Counted from the stretch's first letter, positions 37,365-46,555 are shown. The stretch is DNA of 64,000 nucleotides from Rhizobium sp. WSM4643 (GCF_025152745.1 NZ_CP104040.1:3038001-3102000); one strand, 5' to 3'. Notes: generated from the letters alone by a model not told the origin. Translations and numbers: made by a program.

Positions 37365-38285
37365 ATGTCTCGTAACATGTTCAAGCTCGCGCATATCTCC
37401 GACGTCCACCTCGGGCCGCTGCCCAGTCTTTCCGTTCAAGAGCTGTTTTCAAAACGCATAACAGGCTTTGTGAACTGGCATCGAAATCGACGCAAGCACC
37501 TTTTCGGCAGCACGTTGGATCTGCTGCTCGACGACATTCGCGCCCACCAGGCCGATCACCTGGCCGTCACCGGCGACCTCGTCAATCTGGCGAGCGGCAT
37601 TGAGATTCGCGCCGCGGCTGCATGGCTGCGCGCGTTCGGCGATCCCGCGAACACGTCAGTCGTTCCCGGCAATCATGACGCCTATGTACCAGGCGCCTAT
37701 GAGAAGTCGATGCGCGCCTGGTATGATTATGTCCGCGGCGATCTGGCTCCGCCGCAGTGGCAGGACGACCGCCATATCTTCCCCTATCTGCGTGTTCGCG
37801 GCAAAGTCGCGATTGTCGGCTGCTCGACGGCGGTCGCCACTCCTCCCTTCGCCGCCTCCGGCTTTTTCGGCGCGCGACAGGCCCGCGATACTGTCAACAT
37901 GTTGCGCGCGGCTGGGGAAGCCGGGCTCTTCCGCGTTGTCATGATCCATCATCCGCCAATCCGCGGCGCCACGGCCTTCTACAAACGGATGATCGGCATC
38001 CGCCGCTTCGCCGCCGTGATTTCGACGGGCGGCGCCGAACTCGTGCTACACGGTCATACGCACCTGAACACGCTGCATTGGCTACGCGGCCAGGTGCAGC
38101 CGGTGCCGGTCGTCGGCATTGCCTCAGCCTCGCAGGGACCGGGTAGCGTCAAGCCGCCCGCCGCCTACAACCTCTTCTCCATCGACGGCTCTCCCGGCGC
38201 CTGGGAGCTCAGCGGCGAGCGCTTCAGCCTCAACAGGGCCGGCGACGCGGTGATGCCGGAAAGTGCCGATATTTTCGCGCCTTAG
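37365..38285 (+). CDS. metallophosphoesterase
   Basis: The 306-residue calcineurin-like phosphoesterase has all metal-site motifs: ISDVHLG, TGDLVN, PGNHDAY, HHPPIRG and HGHTHLN. It is cytoplasmic by prediction, with no signal peptide. ATG 37365 or 37377 are both plausible, neither with a good Shine-Dalgarno box. It is divergent from the NUDIX gene. Confidence 0.9.
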   Translation: MSRNMFKLAHISDVHLGPLPSLSVQELFSKRITGFVNWHRNRRKHLFGSTLDLLLDDIRAHQADHLAVTGDLVNLASGIEIRAAAAWLRAFGDPANTSVVPGNHDAYVPGAYEKSMRAWYDYVRGDLAPPQWQDDRHIFPYLRVRGKVAIVGCSTAVATPPFAASGFFGARQARDTVNMLRAAGEAGLFRVVMIHHPPIRGATAFYKRMIGIRRFAAVISTGGAELVLHGHTHLNTLHWLRGQVQPVPVVGIASASQGPGSVKPPAAYNLFSIDGSPGAWELSGERFSLNRAGDAVMPESADIFAP

Positions 38286-38370
38286 CGTCACTTCTGAACG
38301 CTTTTTATGCAGCACTTGAATCGATCTGCGAGGACATCGGGCCACCGTCGCAACATTTGCCATGGAGGTT

Positions 38371-38408
38371 GCTTACCCTCTTGGTATTTTTAGTGGTAAG
38401 CGTACAAT
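38371..38408 (+). promoter_or_regulatory. candidate promoter with inverted repeat, TPR gene
   Basis: TTGGTA (38381-38386) and TACAAT (38403-38408) are separated by 16 bp. GCTTACC (38371-38377) and GGTAAGC (38395-38401) form a perfect 7-bp inverted repeat overlapping both boxes, as expected for an operator. No regulator is adjacent. Inference. Confidence 0.4.
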
Positions 38409-38444
38409 CCGAGCAACTGCATTGCCTGAGAATGGAGCGCGCCG

Positions 38445-39005
38445 ATGACTTCTTCTTTCCGTTACCTGTCCAGACTTTCGCTCGCCGCCGGCTTTGCCTT
38501 CGGCATCGCCACGGCCGCTTTTGCGGCCGGCGACAGCAACGATGACACCAATCCGCCGCCGAAGACCCAGACGACCAAGACCTGCACCGGCGGCAAGGTC
38601 TGGGACAAGGCCAAGAAAGAATGTGTCAACCCGAAGAAGAGCAGCTTCAATGACGACGATCTCTATCAGTTCGCCCGCGAGTTTGCCTATGCCGGGCAGT
38701 ATGACAACGCAATCACGGTGCTCAATCTCGCTCGCAACCAGAACGACCCGCGCGTCCTGAACTATCTCGGTTACGCCAATCGCAAGGCCGGCCGCATGGA
38801 GCTCGGCATGTCCTACTACCGCCGGGCGCTGCAGGCGGATGAGAATTATATCCTCGCCCGCTCCTATATGGGCATGGCGCTGGTGGAACAGGGAGACATC
38901 CAGGGCGCCCGCGTCCAGCTTGTCGAAATCCGTGATCGCGGCGGCGAAGGCACCTGGGCCTATCGCTCCCTGCTGCAAAGCTTGAACGGCTACAAGACAT
39001 ATTGA
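38445..39005 (+). CDS. secreted TPR-repeat protein
   Basis: The 186-residue product has a signal peptide ending AAFAAG, a Cys-containing segment (KTCTGGKVWDKAKKECV) and TPR-like helices with the repeat DPRVLNYLGYANRKAGRMELGMSYYRRAL. It is probably a periplasmic scaffold. It is a single gene upstream of the sigma factor. Confidence 0.85.
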   Translation: MTSSFRYLSRLSLAAGFAFGIATAAFAAGDSNDDTNPPPKTQTTKTCTGGKVWDKAKKECVNPKKSSFNDDDLYQFAREFAYAGQYDNAITVLNLARNQNDPRVLNYLGYANRKAGRMELGMSYYRRALQADENYILARSYMGMALVEQGDIQGARVQLVEIRDRGGEGTWAYRSLLQSLNGYKTY

Positions 39006-39192
39006 CGCAAGCTTTGCGGGCCACAATACGAAAATCTCTCGGGAAAGAGGGATGAAGACGACCGGATGCTTGCGAAGTGCAGGAGACTTGTTTCATAAAG
39101 CTCATGCATCGACAGCGTCGATAAAGTCGGTTTCGCGCCCGACGGCGAACCCTTCGTCCGCGAGACCATTGTGAATGCTTCTTGGATAGACA

Positions 39193-39702
39193 ATGCGTCA
39201 GCCCGCAACGACCATCGATCTCCGGCGTGATCTCGTCGGCCTCCTACCCCGCCTTCGCCGCTTCGCGATCACGCTCGCGGGTGAGGTTGCCGTGGCCGAT
39301 GAACTCGTTCAGGCCGTCTGTCAGCGCGCCATTTCCAAAGGTCATCAATGGAGCGGCGAAGGCCGGCTGGAAAGCTGGATTTACACGCTTGCCCGCCAGC
39401 AATGGACTGACGACATCCGCAAGCGCAAGCCGAAGGCTTCCGTCCGCGGCAACGTCACCGATATTCGCGAGGCCGCGCGCGAACGCTCGGCTGCGGTCGA
39501 TCCCGACACCATCCATCACATGATTTCCGATATGCCGGATGGCGTTTCCAGCATGTTCCTGCTCGTCGACGTCGAAGGCCACAGCTATCAGCAGGCGGCC
39601 GACATCATGGGCATTCCGTTGACAAACGTCGTCTCTCAGCTCGCCACCGCGAGGCTGCATTTCGCCGGGCTCGCCGGCACTCACCCGATCCACAGGTACT
39701 GA
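39193..39702 (+). CDS. ECF-type RNA polymerase sigma factor
   Basis: The 169-residue protein has sigma region 2 (RRFAITLAGEVAVADELVQAV and WIYTLARQQWTDDIRKRK) and region 4 (VEGHSYQQAADIMGIPLTNVVSQLATAR). It has no sigma regions 1 or 3. Its stop lies 2 nt before a TTG-start membrane gene of the anti-sigma class, the usual ECF arrangement. The promoter motif it recognises is not known here. Confidence 0.92.
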   Translation: MRQPATTIDLRRDLVGLLPRLRRFAITLAGEVAVADELVQAVCQRAISKGHQWSGEGRLESWIYTLARQQWTDDIRKRKPKASVRGNVTDIREAARERSAAVDPDTIHHMISDMPDGVSSMFLLVDVEGHSYQQAADIMGIPLTNVVSQLATARLHFAGLAGTHPIHRY

Positions 39703-39704
39703 AT

Positions 39705-40553
39705 TTGCTCGATTTTAGGAAATTGCCGCTCGAAGCCCAGCTCACCGCCCTTCTCGACGGCGAAGTCTCGCCCGAACAGCGGCACGAACTGGAACAGCGT
39801 CTGGCAAGTGACGAGAATGCGCGCCGGCTGCATGAGAAGCTGCGTCACGGCGCCGATTTTGGCCGCCGCCGCCTCGACGATATCCTCAAGGAGCCGGTGC
39901 CGCTCGCCCTCGTCCGCTCCATCAAGAGCACGCAGCCGCCAAAAACGCCGATCGCCCAGCGCGCCACGCGTCCGCAGGTGAAACTGGCGCCGAGCGGCCC
40001 GCAGGCGCTGGCCGCCGCTCTCATCCTCTTCGTCGTCGGTTGCGGCATCGGCTATTTCGTCGGCGCAGCCCCCGATGCCGACGAGATCGCCACCATGGCC
40101 ACCACCACCAATACGGCACCGACCAATACCAACGACTGGCTGGGCGACGTCACCGCCTATCAGCGCCTGCTGATCCGCCAGCCCCGCCATCTCGTCGAAG
40201 TGCCTGCCTCGCAGGCCGAGGAAATCTCCAGCTGGCTGACGACCGCGATCGGCGTGCCCTTCCGTGTGCCTGATCTCAGCGCCGAAGCCTGGACCTTCCA
40301 GGGCGCGCGTGTCATCCTCGGCGACAGCCGCCCTGTCGGGCAGCTCGTTTATTCCAACGCCGACGGCGACGTTATCTCCATCTGTTTCCGCAAAGACGCG
40401 CAGCCGCCCGAGACCGACGACTTCAAGGAAACGATCAAGGACGAGATCGGCCTCGTGACCTGGCACAATGCCGGCACCTCCTATGTGCTTGCCGGCCCCT
40501 CCGCCGAGGCAACCCTCGGACACCTCGCCATGGAGATCGCCACCGCGATCTGA
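39705..40553 (+). CDS. membrane anti-sigma factor
   Basis: The 282-residue product, starting at TTG, has an N-terminal anti-sigma-type cytoplasmic domain (LTALLDGEVSPEQRHELEQRL), a TM at about 103-123 (ALAAALILFVVGCGIGYFVG) and a large periplasmic domain. Its position 2 nt after the sigma gene supports the assignment. The signal that releases the sigma factor is unknown. Confidence 0.87.
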   Translation: MLDFRKLPLEAQLTALLDGEVSPEQRHELEQRLASDENARRLHEKLRHGADFGRRRLDDILKEPVPLALVRSIKSTQPPKTPIAQRATRPQVKLAPSGPQALAAALILFVVGCGIGYFVGAAPDADEIATMATTTNTAPTNTNDWLGDVTAYQRLLIRQPRHLVEVPASQAEEISSWLTTAIGVPFRVPDLSAEAWTFQGARVILGDSRPVGQLVYSNADGDVISICFRKDAQPPETDDFKETIKDEIGLVTWHNAGTSYVLAGPSAEATLGHLAMEIATAI

Positions 40554-40665
40554 TTGCCTCGGCCTCGAGCCGGTGCTGCTGGCGCTCTGCCAATGGGGCC
40601 AGCGCCATGCCGAGGCGCGCAACGAAGCCGGCGATATCGCCGACTGCATCGTCAGGCCGCGCCGC

Positions 40666-40726
40666 ACTACAGGGCCGCGCGTCTTTTCAGACGCGCATAG
40701 GACGCTGTAACACTTTGAATTGCTGC
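40666..40726 (+). repeat. rhizobial intergenic repeat, copy B, truncated
   Basis: Sequence ACTACAGGGCCGCGCGTC, hairpin, then GGACGCTGTAACACTTTGAATTGCTGC matches the first 60 nt of copy A; the second half is replaced by other sequence. It lies between the anti-sigma gene and leuA. Confidence 0.75.
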
Positions 40727-40751
40727 GGTCGCGGCCTGAGTCCTTTTAAGA

Positions 40752-42503
40752 TCAGGCCTTGCCGGCCTTCACGTCGAGCACGCGGTTGGCGGCCGAGACG
40801 ATCGCTTCCAGCGATGCCGCGACGATGTTGGTATTGATGCCGGCGCCGAAGAGTTTGCCGCCGGGATAGGAGGTCTCGACATAGGAGATCGCCGCCGCGT
40901 TCGAGCCATGCTGGAGCGAATGCTCAGAATAGTCCTCGACCGACATCTCAATGCCGAGATAATGCGACAGCGCATTGATGAAGCCGTCGATCGGACCGTT
41001 ACCGCGCCCTTCGATGCGCTTGATCTCCCCATTGTCGGTAATCTCGGCTGCGACGATCCGCTGACCTTTGTGCTCGGTGTCGGGATAGGTGTGATGGTCG
41101 ACGAAGCGCAGGCGCCCTTCCGGCTGCGTCACGTAGCGCTCGATGAAGCGGTCGTAGATGCGCCGGGACGGAAGCTCCTTGCCCTCTACGTCGGTGATGC
41201 GCTGGATATCCTCGCGGTATTCCACCTGCAGGTTACGCGGCAGGTTCAGCCCGTAATCCTGCTGCAGGATATAGGCGATGCCGCCCTTGCCGGACTGAGA
41301 GTTGATGCGGATGATCGCCTCGTAGGAACGACCGACATCGCGCGGATCGATCGGCAGGTACGGGACCTCCCACACGGGATGATTGGCGACCTGTGCTGCC
41401 TTCATACCCTTGTTGATCGCATCCTGATGCGAGCCGGAGAAGGCCGTATAGACCAGTTCGCCGACGTAGGGATGACGCTCGCCGATCGCCATCTGGTTCG
41501 AATATTCGAACACTTCCTTGATGCGCTCGATATTCGAGCAGTCGATCTCGGGATCGACGCCTTGCGTGAACATGTTCAGCGCCATCGTCACCATGTCGAC
41601 ATTGCCGGTGCGCTCGCCATTGCCGAACAGCGTGCCTTCGACGCGGTCGGCACCTGCCAGCAGAGCCAATTCGGCAGCGGCAATGCCGGTGCCGCGGTCG
41701 TTATGCGGATGCAGCGAAACGATCAGGTTCTCGCGATTGTCGAGGTTGCGACACATCCATTCGATCTGGTCGGCGTAGACGTTCGGCGTCGCCATCTCGA
41801 CGGTGGATGGCAGGTTGATGATCAGCTTGTTATCGGGCGTCGGCTTGACGACCTCGATGACGGCGTTGCAGATCTCCAGCGCCACATCGAGTTCCGTGCC
41901 GGTAAAGCTCTCCGGCGAATATTCGAAACGGTAACCGCCGCCGGCCTTCGCGGCCATATCGGTGATCATCTTGGCGGCATCGACGGCGATCTGCTTGATG
42001 CCCTGCACATCCTTGGCGAAGACGACGCGGCGCTGCAACTCGCTGGTGGAGTTGTAGAAGTGCACGATCGGCCGATTTGCGCCTTCCAGTGCTTCGAAGG
42101 TGCGGGTAATGAGTTCCGGGCGGCACTGCACCAATACCTGCAGGGAGACGTCGTCGGGCACATTGCCCTCCTCCACACACCAGCGGGCGAAGTCGAAATC
42201 GGTCTGCGAGGCCGAGGGGAAACCGATCTCGATTTCCTTGAAGCCCATCTCGATCAGCAAATGGAACATCCGCGCCTTGCGATCGTGTCCCATCGGGTCG
42301 ACGAGCGCCTGGTTGCCATCGCGCAGGTCGACCGAGCACCAGACCGGTGCCTTGGTAATGGTCTTCGTCGGCCATGTGCGATCGGGAATGTTCACCTGCG
42401 GATAGGCCCGGTATTTTACCGCGGCGTCGGGCATGCCTTTTGCGGAGTTCGTTCCGCTCTTGGAGGCCATCTTATTTTCGGAGGATTGCGTCTTCGCGTC
42501 CAT
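40752..42503 (-). CDS. leuA: 2-isopropylmalate synthase, long form
   Basis: The 583-residue enzyme condenses acetyl-CoA and 2-ketoisovalerate in leucine synthesis. The HMGL-like catalytic domain shows VDLRDGNQALVDPM and HPHNDRGTGIAAAELALLAGADRVEGT; the C-terminal LeuA regulatory domain for leucine feedback follows. ATG 42503 has GAGGAG 9 nt upstream. It has the yeast-like long architecture. Upstream, at 42616-42819, is a leader-peptide attenuator described separately. Confidence 0.97.
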   Translation of the reverse strand: MDAKTQSSENKMASKSGTNSAKGMPDAAVKYRAYPQVNIPDRTWPTKTITKAPVWCSVDLRDGNQALVDPMGHDRKARMFHLLIEMGFKEIEIGFPSASQTDFDFARWCVEEGNVPDDVSLQVLVQCRPELITRTFEALEGANRPIVHFYNSTSELQRRVVFAKDVQGIKQIAVDAAKMITDMAAKAGGGYRFEYSPESFTGTELDVALEICNAVIEVVKPTPDNKLIINLPSTVEMATPNVYADQIEWMCRNLDNRENLIVSLHPHNDRGTGIAAAELALLAGADRVEGTLFGNGERTGNVDMVTMALNMFTQGVDPEIDCSNIERIKEVFEYSNQMAIGERHPYVGELVYTAFSGSHQDAINKGMKAAQVANHPVWEVPYLPIDPRDVGRSYEAIIRINSQSGKGGIAYILQQDYGLNLPRNLQVEYREDIQRITDVEGKELPSRRIYDRFIERYVTQPEGRLRFVDHHTYPDTEHKGQRIVAAEITDNGEIKRIEGRGNGPIDGFINALSHYLGIEMSVEDYSEHSLQHGSNAAAISYVETSYPGGKLFGAGINTNIVAASLEAIVSAANRVLDVKAGKA

Positions 42504-42615
42504 TGTATCGTCTCCTCGTCCCGGCATTTGCCCGCTCTTAGCCGATCACGTCGGGCTTGGCGATAAACAAATGCGGACCTTGTCGGTCGTTAGGTCAATT
42601 TTGAAAATGAGTCGC

Positions 42616-42659
42616 GAGGAGCGATGGCCGGGCGGGCTTTCGGCCGCCGGGCGCTCCTC
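42616..42659 (-). promoter_or_regulatory. leuA attenuator hairpin
   Basis: Arms GAGGAGCG (42616-42623) and CGCTCCTC (42652-42659) enclose further GGCGG/CCGCC pairing and GC-rich sequence. The hairpin starts at the stop codon of the leader ORF, so a ribosome at the end of the leader would cover it. A strong T run is lacking, so terminator strength is uncertain. Confidence 0.6.
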
Positions 42660-42783
42660 AAAGGACCCGGCAACCGCGTGTAAGGCCGAGGAGAAGAAGC
42701 GAGGTCAGGGCGCGCGAGACGTCACGCAGGGCGATGCGGCCGCGTACAATCGTCTCAGAAATTCTGGCGCAAGTGGTCTTCAT
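42658..42783 (-). CDS. leuL: leucine leader peptide of leuA
   Basis: A 41-codon ORF starting MKTTCARISET ends SLLLLGLTRGCRVL: four consecutive Leu codons (CTT CTT CTC CTC) and three more nearby. It stops 155 nt before leuA, at a strong hairpin. A -10 TATAAG lies 7 nt before its ATG. The architecture matches classical attenuation: ribosome stalling at Leu codons under leucine starvation would change the hairpin and allow leuA expression. Confidence 0.75.
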   Translation of the reverse strand: MKTTCARISETIVRGRIALRDVSRALTSLLLLGLTRGCRVL

Positions 42784-42790
42784 GACCGCG

Positions 42791-42819
42791 CTTATAACCT
42801 CGGGCTGTAAGACTGGCAA
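42791..42819 (-). promoter_or_regulatory. promoter of leuL-leuA
   Basis: TTGCCA (42814-42819), a 17-bp spacer and TATAAG (42791-42796) precede the leader ATG by 7 nt. Transcription would begin at or next to the ATG. Confidence 0.6.
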
Positions 42820-42930
42820 GTCCTTGCCCGGCTTTTGGTCGCCGCCAACGATCGACGAACTGTCCTTATTGCCGGCGGAGCTGCTTGAAAGCGCCAGGAT
42901 CCGGCATTTGGGGAGCACAACGACGTTCCG

Positions 42931-44130
42931 TTACCTCGACTGAGCTCGGTCTTTCCAAATCTTCACCAGCCGCGACAGCGCCAGCATCAGCCCACCCGCG
43001 ATCAGGCCCCAGAAGGCGCCGGAAATGCCGCCGAAGGAAACCCCGGATGCGGTGACGAGGAAGGTGATTGCCGCCGCCTCACGGGAGGCTGGCGCCTGGA
43101 AGGCCGACATCGCCGAGGACGAAAAGGCGCCGACCAGCGCCAGCCCCGCTACCGCCTCGATCAGGATCGAAGGCGCCAGCGCGACGAAGGCCGTCACCGC
43201 GCCGGCAAGCAGCCCGAGGATGATATAACCGACGCCGGCGATCAGCGACGCCCAATAGCGCCGCTTCGGGTCGGCATGGGCATCCTGTCCGGCGCACATC
43301 GCCGCGGTGATGGCCGCCAGATTGACCGCGTGGCCGCCGAACGGCGCCGACAGCAGCGAGAAGAAGCCGGTGACGGCAAAGAGCGGACCGGGCTTCGGAT
43401 CGTAGTGGTTGACCTTCAGCACCGCGATACCCGGAATGTTCTGCGAAGCCATGGTGACGATGAAGAGCGGCAGCGCGATCGAGATGAGGCCGGCCAAATT
43501 GAACACCGGCCGGACGATTTCCGCCGTTGGCACCAGTGATTGTTCCAGCGAGCCGAGCGCACCGTCGGGGATATCGACGCCGAAGGCGAGCACCAGCGCG
43601 AAGGCTGCGAGTGCTGCCGGCACCGCCCAAAGCCGCTTGAAGACGCCGACGACGATCCAGGCGACGACGATCGGCAGACCGAACAGCGGATTGAAGCCGA
43701 TCGCCTTCACCGGTGCGAAGCAGAGGCCGATCAGCACGCCGGCAAGCATCGCATTGGCGAGTGGTGCCGGAATCGCGGCAACCGCTCGCCCGAGCGGCTT
43801 GAACAGTCCCGCAACGATAATCAGCACAGCACAGATCAGAAATGCCCCGACCGCCGCGTTGAAGCCGCCCTCGATCGCCCCGGTGCTTGCCAGCAGTGCG
43901 GCACCCGGTGTCGACCAGGCGATGCTGACCGGCAACCGGGTCACGGCACTCAACACGATCGCGCAGACGCCCATGGAAATCGACAATGCCATGAGCCCGG
44001 AAGCCGCCTGTACATCCGTGGCGCCGACCGCCTGCAACCCGTGCAGCACAACGGCGAAGGAGCTGGCGGAACCGACGAAGGCGGTCAGCAGGCCCATGAA
44101 CAGGGCTTGGACGGAAAAGTCTTTGAGCAT
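42931..44130 (-). CDS. BenE-family benzoate/H+ symporter
   Basis: The 399-residue product has about 12 TM helices of the BenE family (FVGSASSFAVVLHGL start, HAVNLAAITAAMCAG core). It probably moves benzoate or a related aromatic acid; no catabolic genes are adjacent. The ATG at 44130 is chosen over upstream in-frame sequence of non-family character. It overlaps nothing and lies divergent from nothing conserved. Confidence 0.88.
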   Translation of the reverse strand: MLKDFSVQALFMGLLTAFVGSASSFAVVLHGLQAVGATDVQAASGLMALSISMGVCAIVLSAVTRLPVSIAWSTPGAALLASTGAIEGGFNAAVGAFLICAVLIIVAGLFKPLGRAVAAIPAPLANAMLAGVLIGLCFAPVKAIGFNPLFGLPIVVAWIVVGVFKRLWAVPAALAAFALVLAFGVDIPDGALGSLEQSLVPTAEIVRPVFNLAGLISIALPLFIVTMASQNIPGIAVLKVNHYDPKPGPLFAVTGFFSLLSAPFGGHAVNLAAITAAMCAGQDAHADPKRRYWASLIAGVGYIILGLLAGAVTAFVALAPSILIEAVAGLALVGAFSSSAMSAFQAPASREAAAITFLVTASGVSFGGISGAFWGLIAGGLMLALSRLVKIWKDRAQSR

Positions 44131-44263
44131 GACGGGACTCGAGCTGCGCGAATGGCGCATGGAGCATGATGGTTGTCCCAGACGCAAGTCCGGATTCATT
44201 GCTTTCCGTTCAGACCTTGCCGCTAGGAAACCATCGCCGTTCAAGCACTACCCGAAAACAGAA

Positions 44264-44294
44264 CGCCCTCGCCTGCGATCGGCAGGCAAGGGCG
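44264..44294 (-). terminator. terminator of clpP
   Basis: CGCCCTTGCCTGC / GCAGGCGAGGGCG pairing on the minus strand, followed by a T-rich TTCTGTTTT, lies after the clpP stop. Confidence 0.7.
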
Positions 44295-44322
44295 GGTTCT
44301 CGGCAGCCTTGGCTGAGAAAAC

Positions 44323-44907
44323 TCAGATATCGGCCTGAGACGTCACGATCCGCGAAACGAGGCCGTACTCCTTCGCCTCTTCGGCCGACAGCCAGTAGTC
44401 GCGATCCGTATCCTTGGCGATCTTGTCGAGCGGCTGGCCGGTGGCCTCTGCCATGATCCTGTTCAGGCGCTCGTTCATCTTGATGATTTCGCGCGCCTGG
44501 ATTTCGATGTCGGATGCCATGCCGCGCGTGCCGCCGGAGGGCTGATGCAGCAGGAAGCGCGTGTTCGGCAAGCACAGGCGCCGCTCCTTCGGAGTGGCGA
44601 CATAGATCAGCGCGCCGGCGGAGGCGACCCAACCGGTGCCGATCATCCAGACCTTCGGCTTGATGAACTTGATCATGTCATGGATGGAATCGCCGGATTC
44701 GACGTGACCGCCGGGCGAATTGACATAGATGCGAATGTCCTCGTCGCTGGCCGCGGCCAGTGCCACGAGCTGCGAGCAGACCTTCTGCGCCAATTCCTGA
44801 TTGATCGGTCCGTAGATGAAGATCGAACGCGACTTGAAAAGATTCGCCTCCGTTTCCTTGCCGAGCGGCAGTTCCTTCGTCTTGTCGTCCTGGTCTTCGT
44901 CGTTCAT
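44323..44907 (-). CDS. clpP: ATP-dependent Clp protease proteolytic subunit, paralogue
   Basis: The 194-residue serine protease has Ser96 (VASAGALI), His121 (LLHQPSGG) and Asp170 (DRDYWLS), so it is likely active. It starts at ATG 44907 after AAGAGG. Rhizobia have two or three ClpP paralogues; this one, with the [12 protein letters not shown] box rather than the usual GQAASMGA, is a secondary copy with no clpX nearby. Confidence 0.94.
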   Translation of the reverse strand: MNDEDQDDKTKELPLGKETEANLFKSRSIFIYGPINQELAQKVCSQLVALAAASDEDIRIYVNSPGGHVESGDSIHDMIKFIKPKVWMIGTGWVASAGALIYVATPKERRLCLPNTRFLLHQPSGGTRGMASDIEIQAREIIKMNERLNRIMAEATGQPLDKIAKDTDRDYWLSAEEAKEYGLVSRIVTSQADI

Positions 44908-45186
44908 TCGAACCTCTTGGAGATGAATTCGGCTTCCCCGCACATAGTGCGACTCAATGCCTAAAACAATGTGGGAAAAACACAAGGCACCGAAGCGATG
45001 GAGATATCCATAAGAAGCCGCGCGCCGTTCTGCAAGCCTTACTGAAATGTAACGGTGAAAGGCTTTGAAAAGCCTGAATCGGTTCCTACCTCAACCTCAC
45101 GCAGCGATAGCTGCACCGAAAAACCATGGAGCGCTTTACGCGTCCGGTCGGATACGAGAGTGCTCCTGACCAACAGGAGGCAGAAC

Positions 45187-45963
45187 ATGTCACCCGAAGA
45201 ACGCCAATTGCTGACCGCCCTCTTCGACCGTGTGCGCACCGCAGCGGCCCAGCCGCGCGACCGCGACGCTGAGGCCCTGATCGAACAGGCGACACGCGAA
45301 CAGCCCTCCGCCACCTACTATCTGGCCCAGGCCGTCATCGTTCAGGAAAAGGGACTGGAAGCGGCCGCCAATCACATCAAGGAACTCGAAGAGCGTGTCC
45401 GCCAACTGGAAGCCGGCGCGAGCGAGCACCGCCAAGCCGAACAGGGCGGCGGCTTCCTGAGTTCGATCTTCGGCAACACCCAGACGCAGCAGCCGGCACC
45501 CGTCCCCTCCAATCCCGGTCCCTGGGGTCAGCAGTCCCGCGCCGATGACGATTCACGCGGCTATGACCGCGATGGCCGCCATCCGCAGCAGCAACAGCCG
45601 ACCGGCCCCTGGAGCCAGCAGGTCTCGGCGCCGTCGGCCGGCGGCAGCTTCCTGCGCGGTGCGCTCGGCACGGCAGCCGGCGTTGCCGGCGGCATGCTGC
45701 TTGCCAATTCGCTGAGCGGGATCTTCGGCAATCACATGTCCTCACTTGGTTGGGGCTCGCCCTTCGGCGCCAACCCCTTTGGCAATGCCAGCGCGCCCAC
45801 AGAGGAAACCGTCATCAACAATTATTACGGCAATGACGACACCCGCCAGGCGTCCGACAATGCGGCCGATAATAACGACAACGACAATCTGCAGCAGGCC
45901 GATTATGACGACAGCGACGACTACACCGACGATTCGTCCAGTGACGACGTTACGGATGTGTGA
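45187..45963 (+). CDS. DUF2076 protein
   Basis: The 258-residue product starts MSPEERQLLTALFDRVR, the DUF2076 signature with a helical N-terminal region and a C-terminal Asp/Asn-rich low-complexity tail (DDNDNDN and DDSDDYTDDSSSD). Central Gly-rich hydrophobic segments (FLRGALGTAAGVAGGMLLANS) may sit in the membrane. Function unknown. Confidence 0.88.
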   Translation: MSPEERQLLTALFDRVRTAAAQPRDRDAEALIEQATREQPSATYYLAQAVIVQEKGLEAAANHIKELEERVRQLEAGASEHRQAEQGGGFLSSIFGNTQTQQPAPVPSNPGPWGQQSRADDDSRGYDRDGRHPQQQQPTGPWSQQVSAPSAGGSFLRGALGTAAGVAGGMLLANSLSGIFGNHMSSLGWGSPFGANPFGNASAPTEETVINNYYGNDDTRQASDNAADNNDNDNLQQADYDDSDDYTDDSSSDDVTDV

Positions 45964-46040
45964 GGTTTGGCGGTTGGAGACGGGCAGCGGTTGCCGCACC
46001 GTATCCCGGCCCTTCGCTTAAGCTCAGGGCGTTCGCCGCT

Positions 46041-46103
46041 GCAATCGATTCGCTGGATCGATTGCTCGGGCTTTGCCCGACCGCGGCTCACCCACGGCCG
46101 CGG
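46041..46103. terminator. stacked hairpins after DUF2076
   Basis: Three adjacent inverted repeats: GCAATCGAT/ATCGATTGC (46041-46065), TCGGGC/GCCCGA (46066-46080) and CCGCGG/CCGCGG (46081-46103), the last overlapping the queF 3' end. They form a compact transcription-stop region between convergent genes. Confidence 0.5.
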
Positions 46104-46555
46104 TAGGTGGCGACGCCCTGTTCCGGCAGCCACACGCCCTCCGGCGGTGTGCCCGTCTGCCAGAAGACGTCGATCGGAATGCCGCCGCGCGGATACCAGT
46201 AGGCACCGATCCTCAGCCACCTCGGATCGAGCAGTTCGACGATGCGCTTGGCGATGTAGATCGAGCAATCCTCGTGGAAAGCGCCGTGATTGCGGAAGGA
46301 ATGCAGGAAGAGCTTCAGCGACTTCGATTCCACCAGCCATTCGCCTGGAATGTAGTCGATGACGATATGGGCGAAATCCGGCTGCCCGGTCATCGGGCAG
46401 AGCGAGGTGAATTCCGGCGCGGTGAAGCGCACGACATAATCGGTGCCGGCATGGTTGGACGGCACTTTCTCAAGCACTGCCTCTTCCGGCGATCTTGCGG
46501 TTTCGGTTTGCTGACCTAGCATCGACAGGCTGGAAACATCGGTATTCGGCATCAT
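46088..46555 (-). CDS. queF: NADPH-dependent 7-cyano-7-deazaguanine reductase
   Basis: The 155-residue enzyme reduces preQ0 to preQ1 in queuosine synthesis. The nucleophile is Cys53 ([14 protein letters not shown]) with the ESKSLK motif. No other que gene is adjacent. It overlaps the CDF gene stop by 4 nt (ATGA). Confidence 0.96.
   Translation of the reverse strand: MMPNTDVSSLSMLGQQTETARSPEEAVLEKVPSNHAGTDYVVRFTAPEFTSLCPMTGQPDFAHIVIDYIPGEWLVESKSLKLFLHSFRNHGAFHEDCSIYIAKRIVELLDPRWLRIGAYWYPRGGIPIDVFWQTGTPPEGVWLPEQGVATYRGRG

Noticed and set aside
40908..42566. 552-residue frame on the plus strand opposite leuA
   Set aside because: It is the antisense shadow of leuA; no family motifs.
42734..42943. 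69-residue plus-strand frame between leuA and the BenE gene
   Set aside because: It overlaps the leuL leader and the 3' end of the BenE gene and has no ribosome-binding site; the leader-peptide reading explains the region better.
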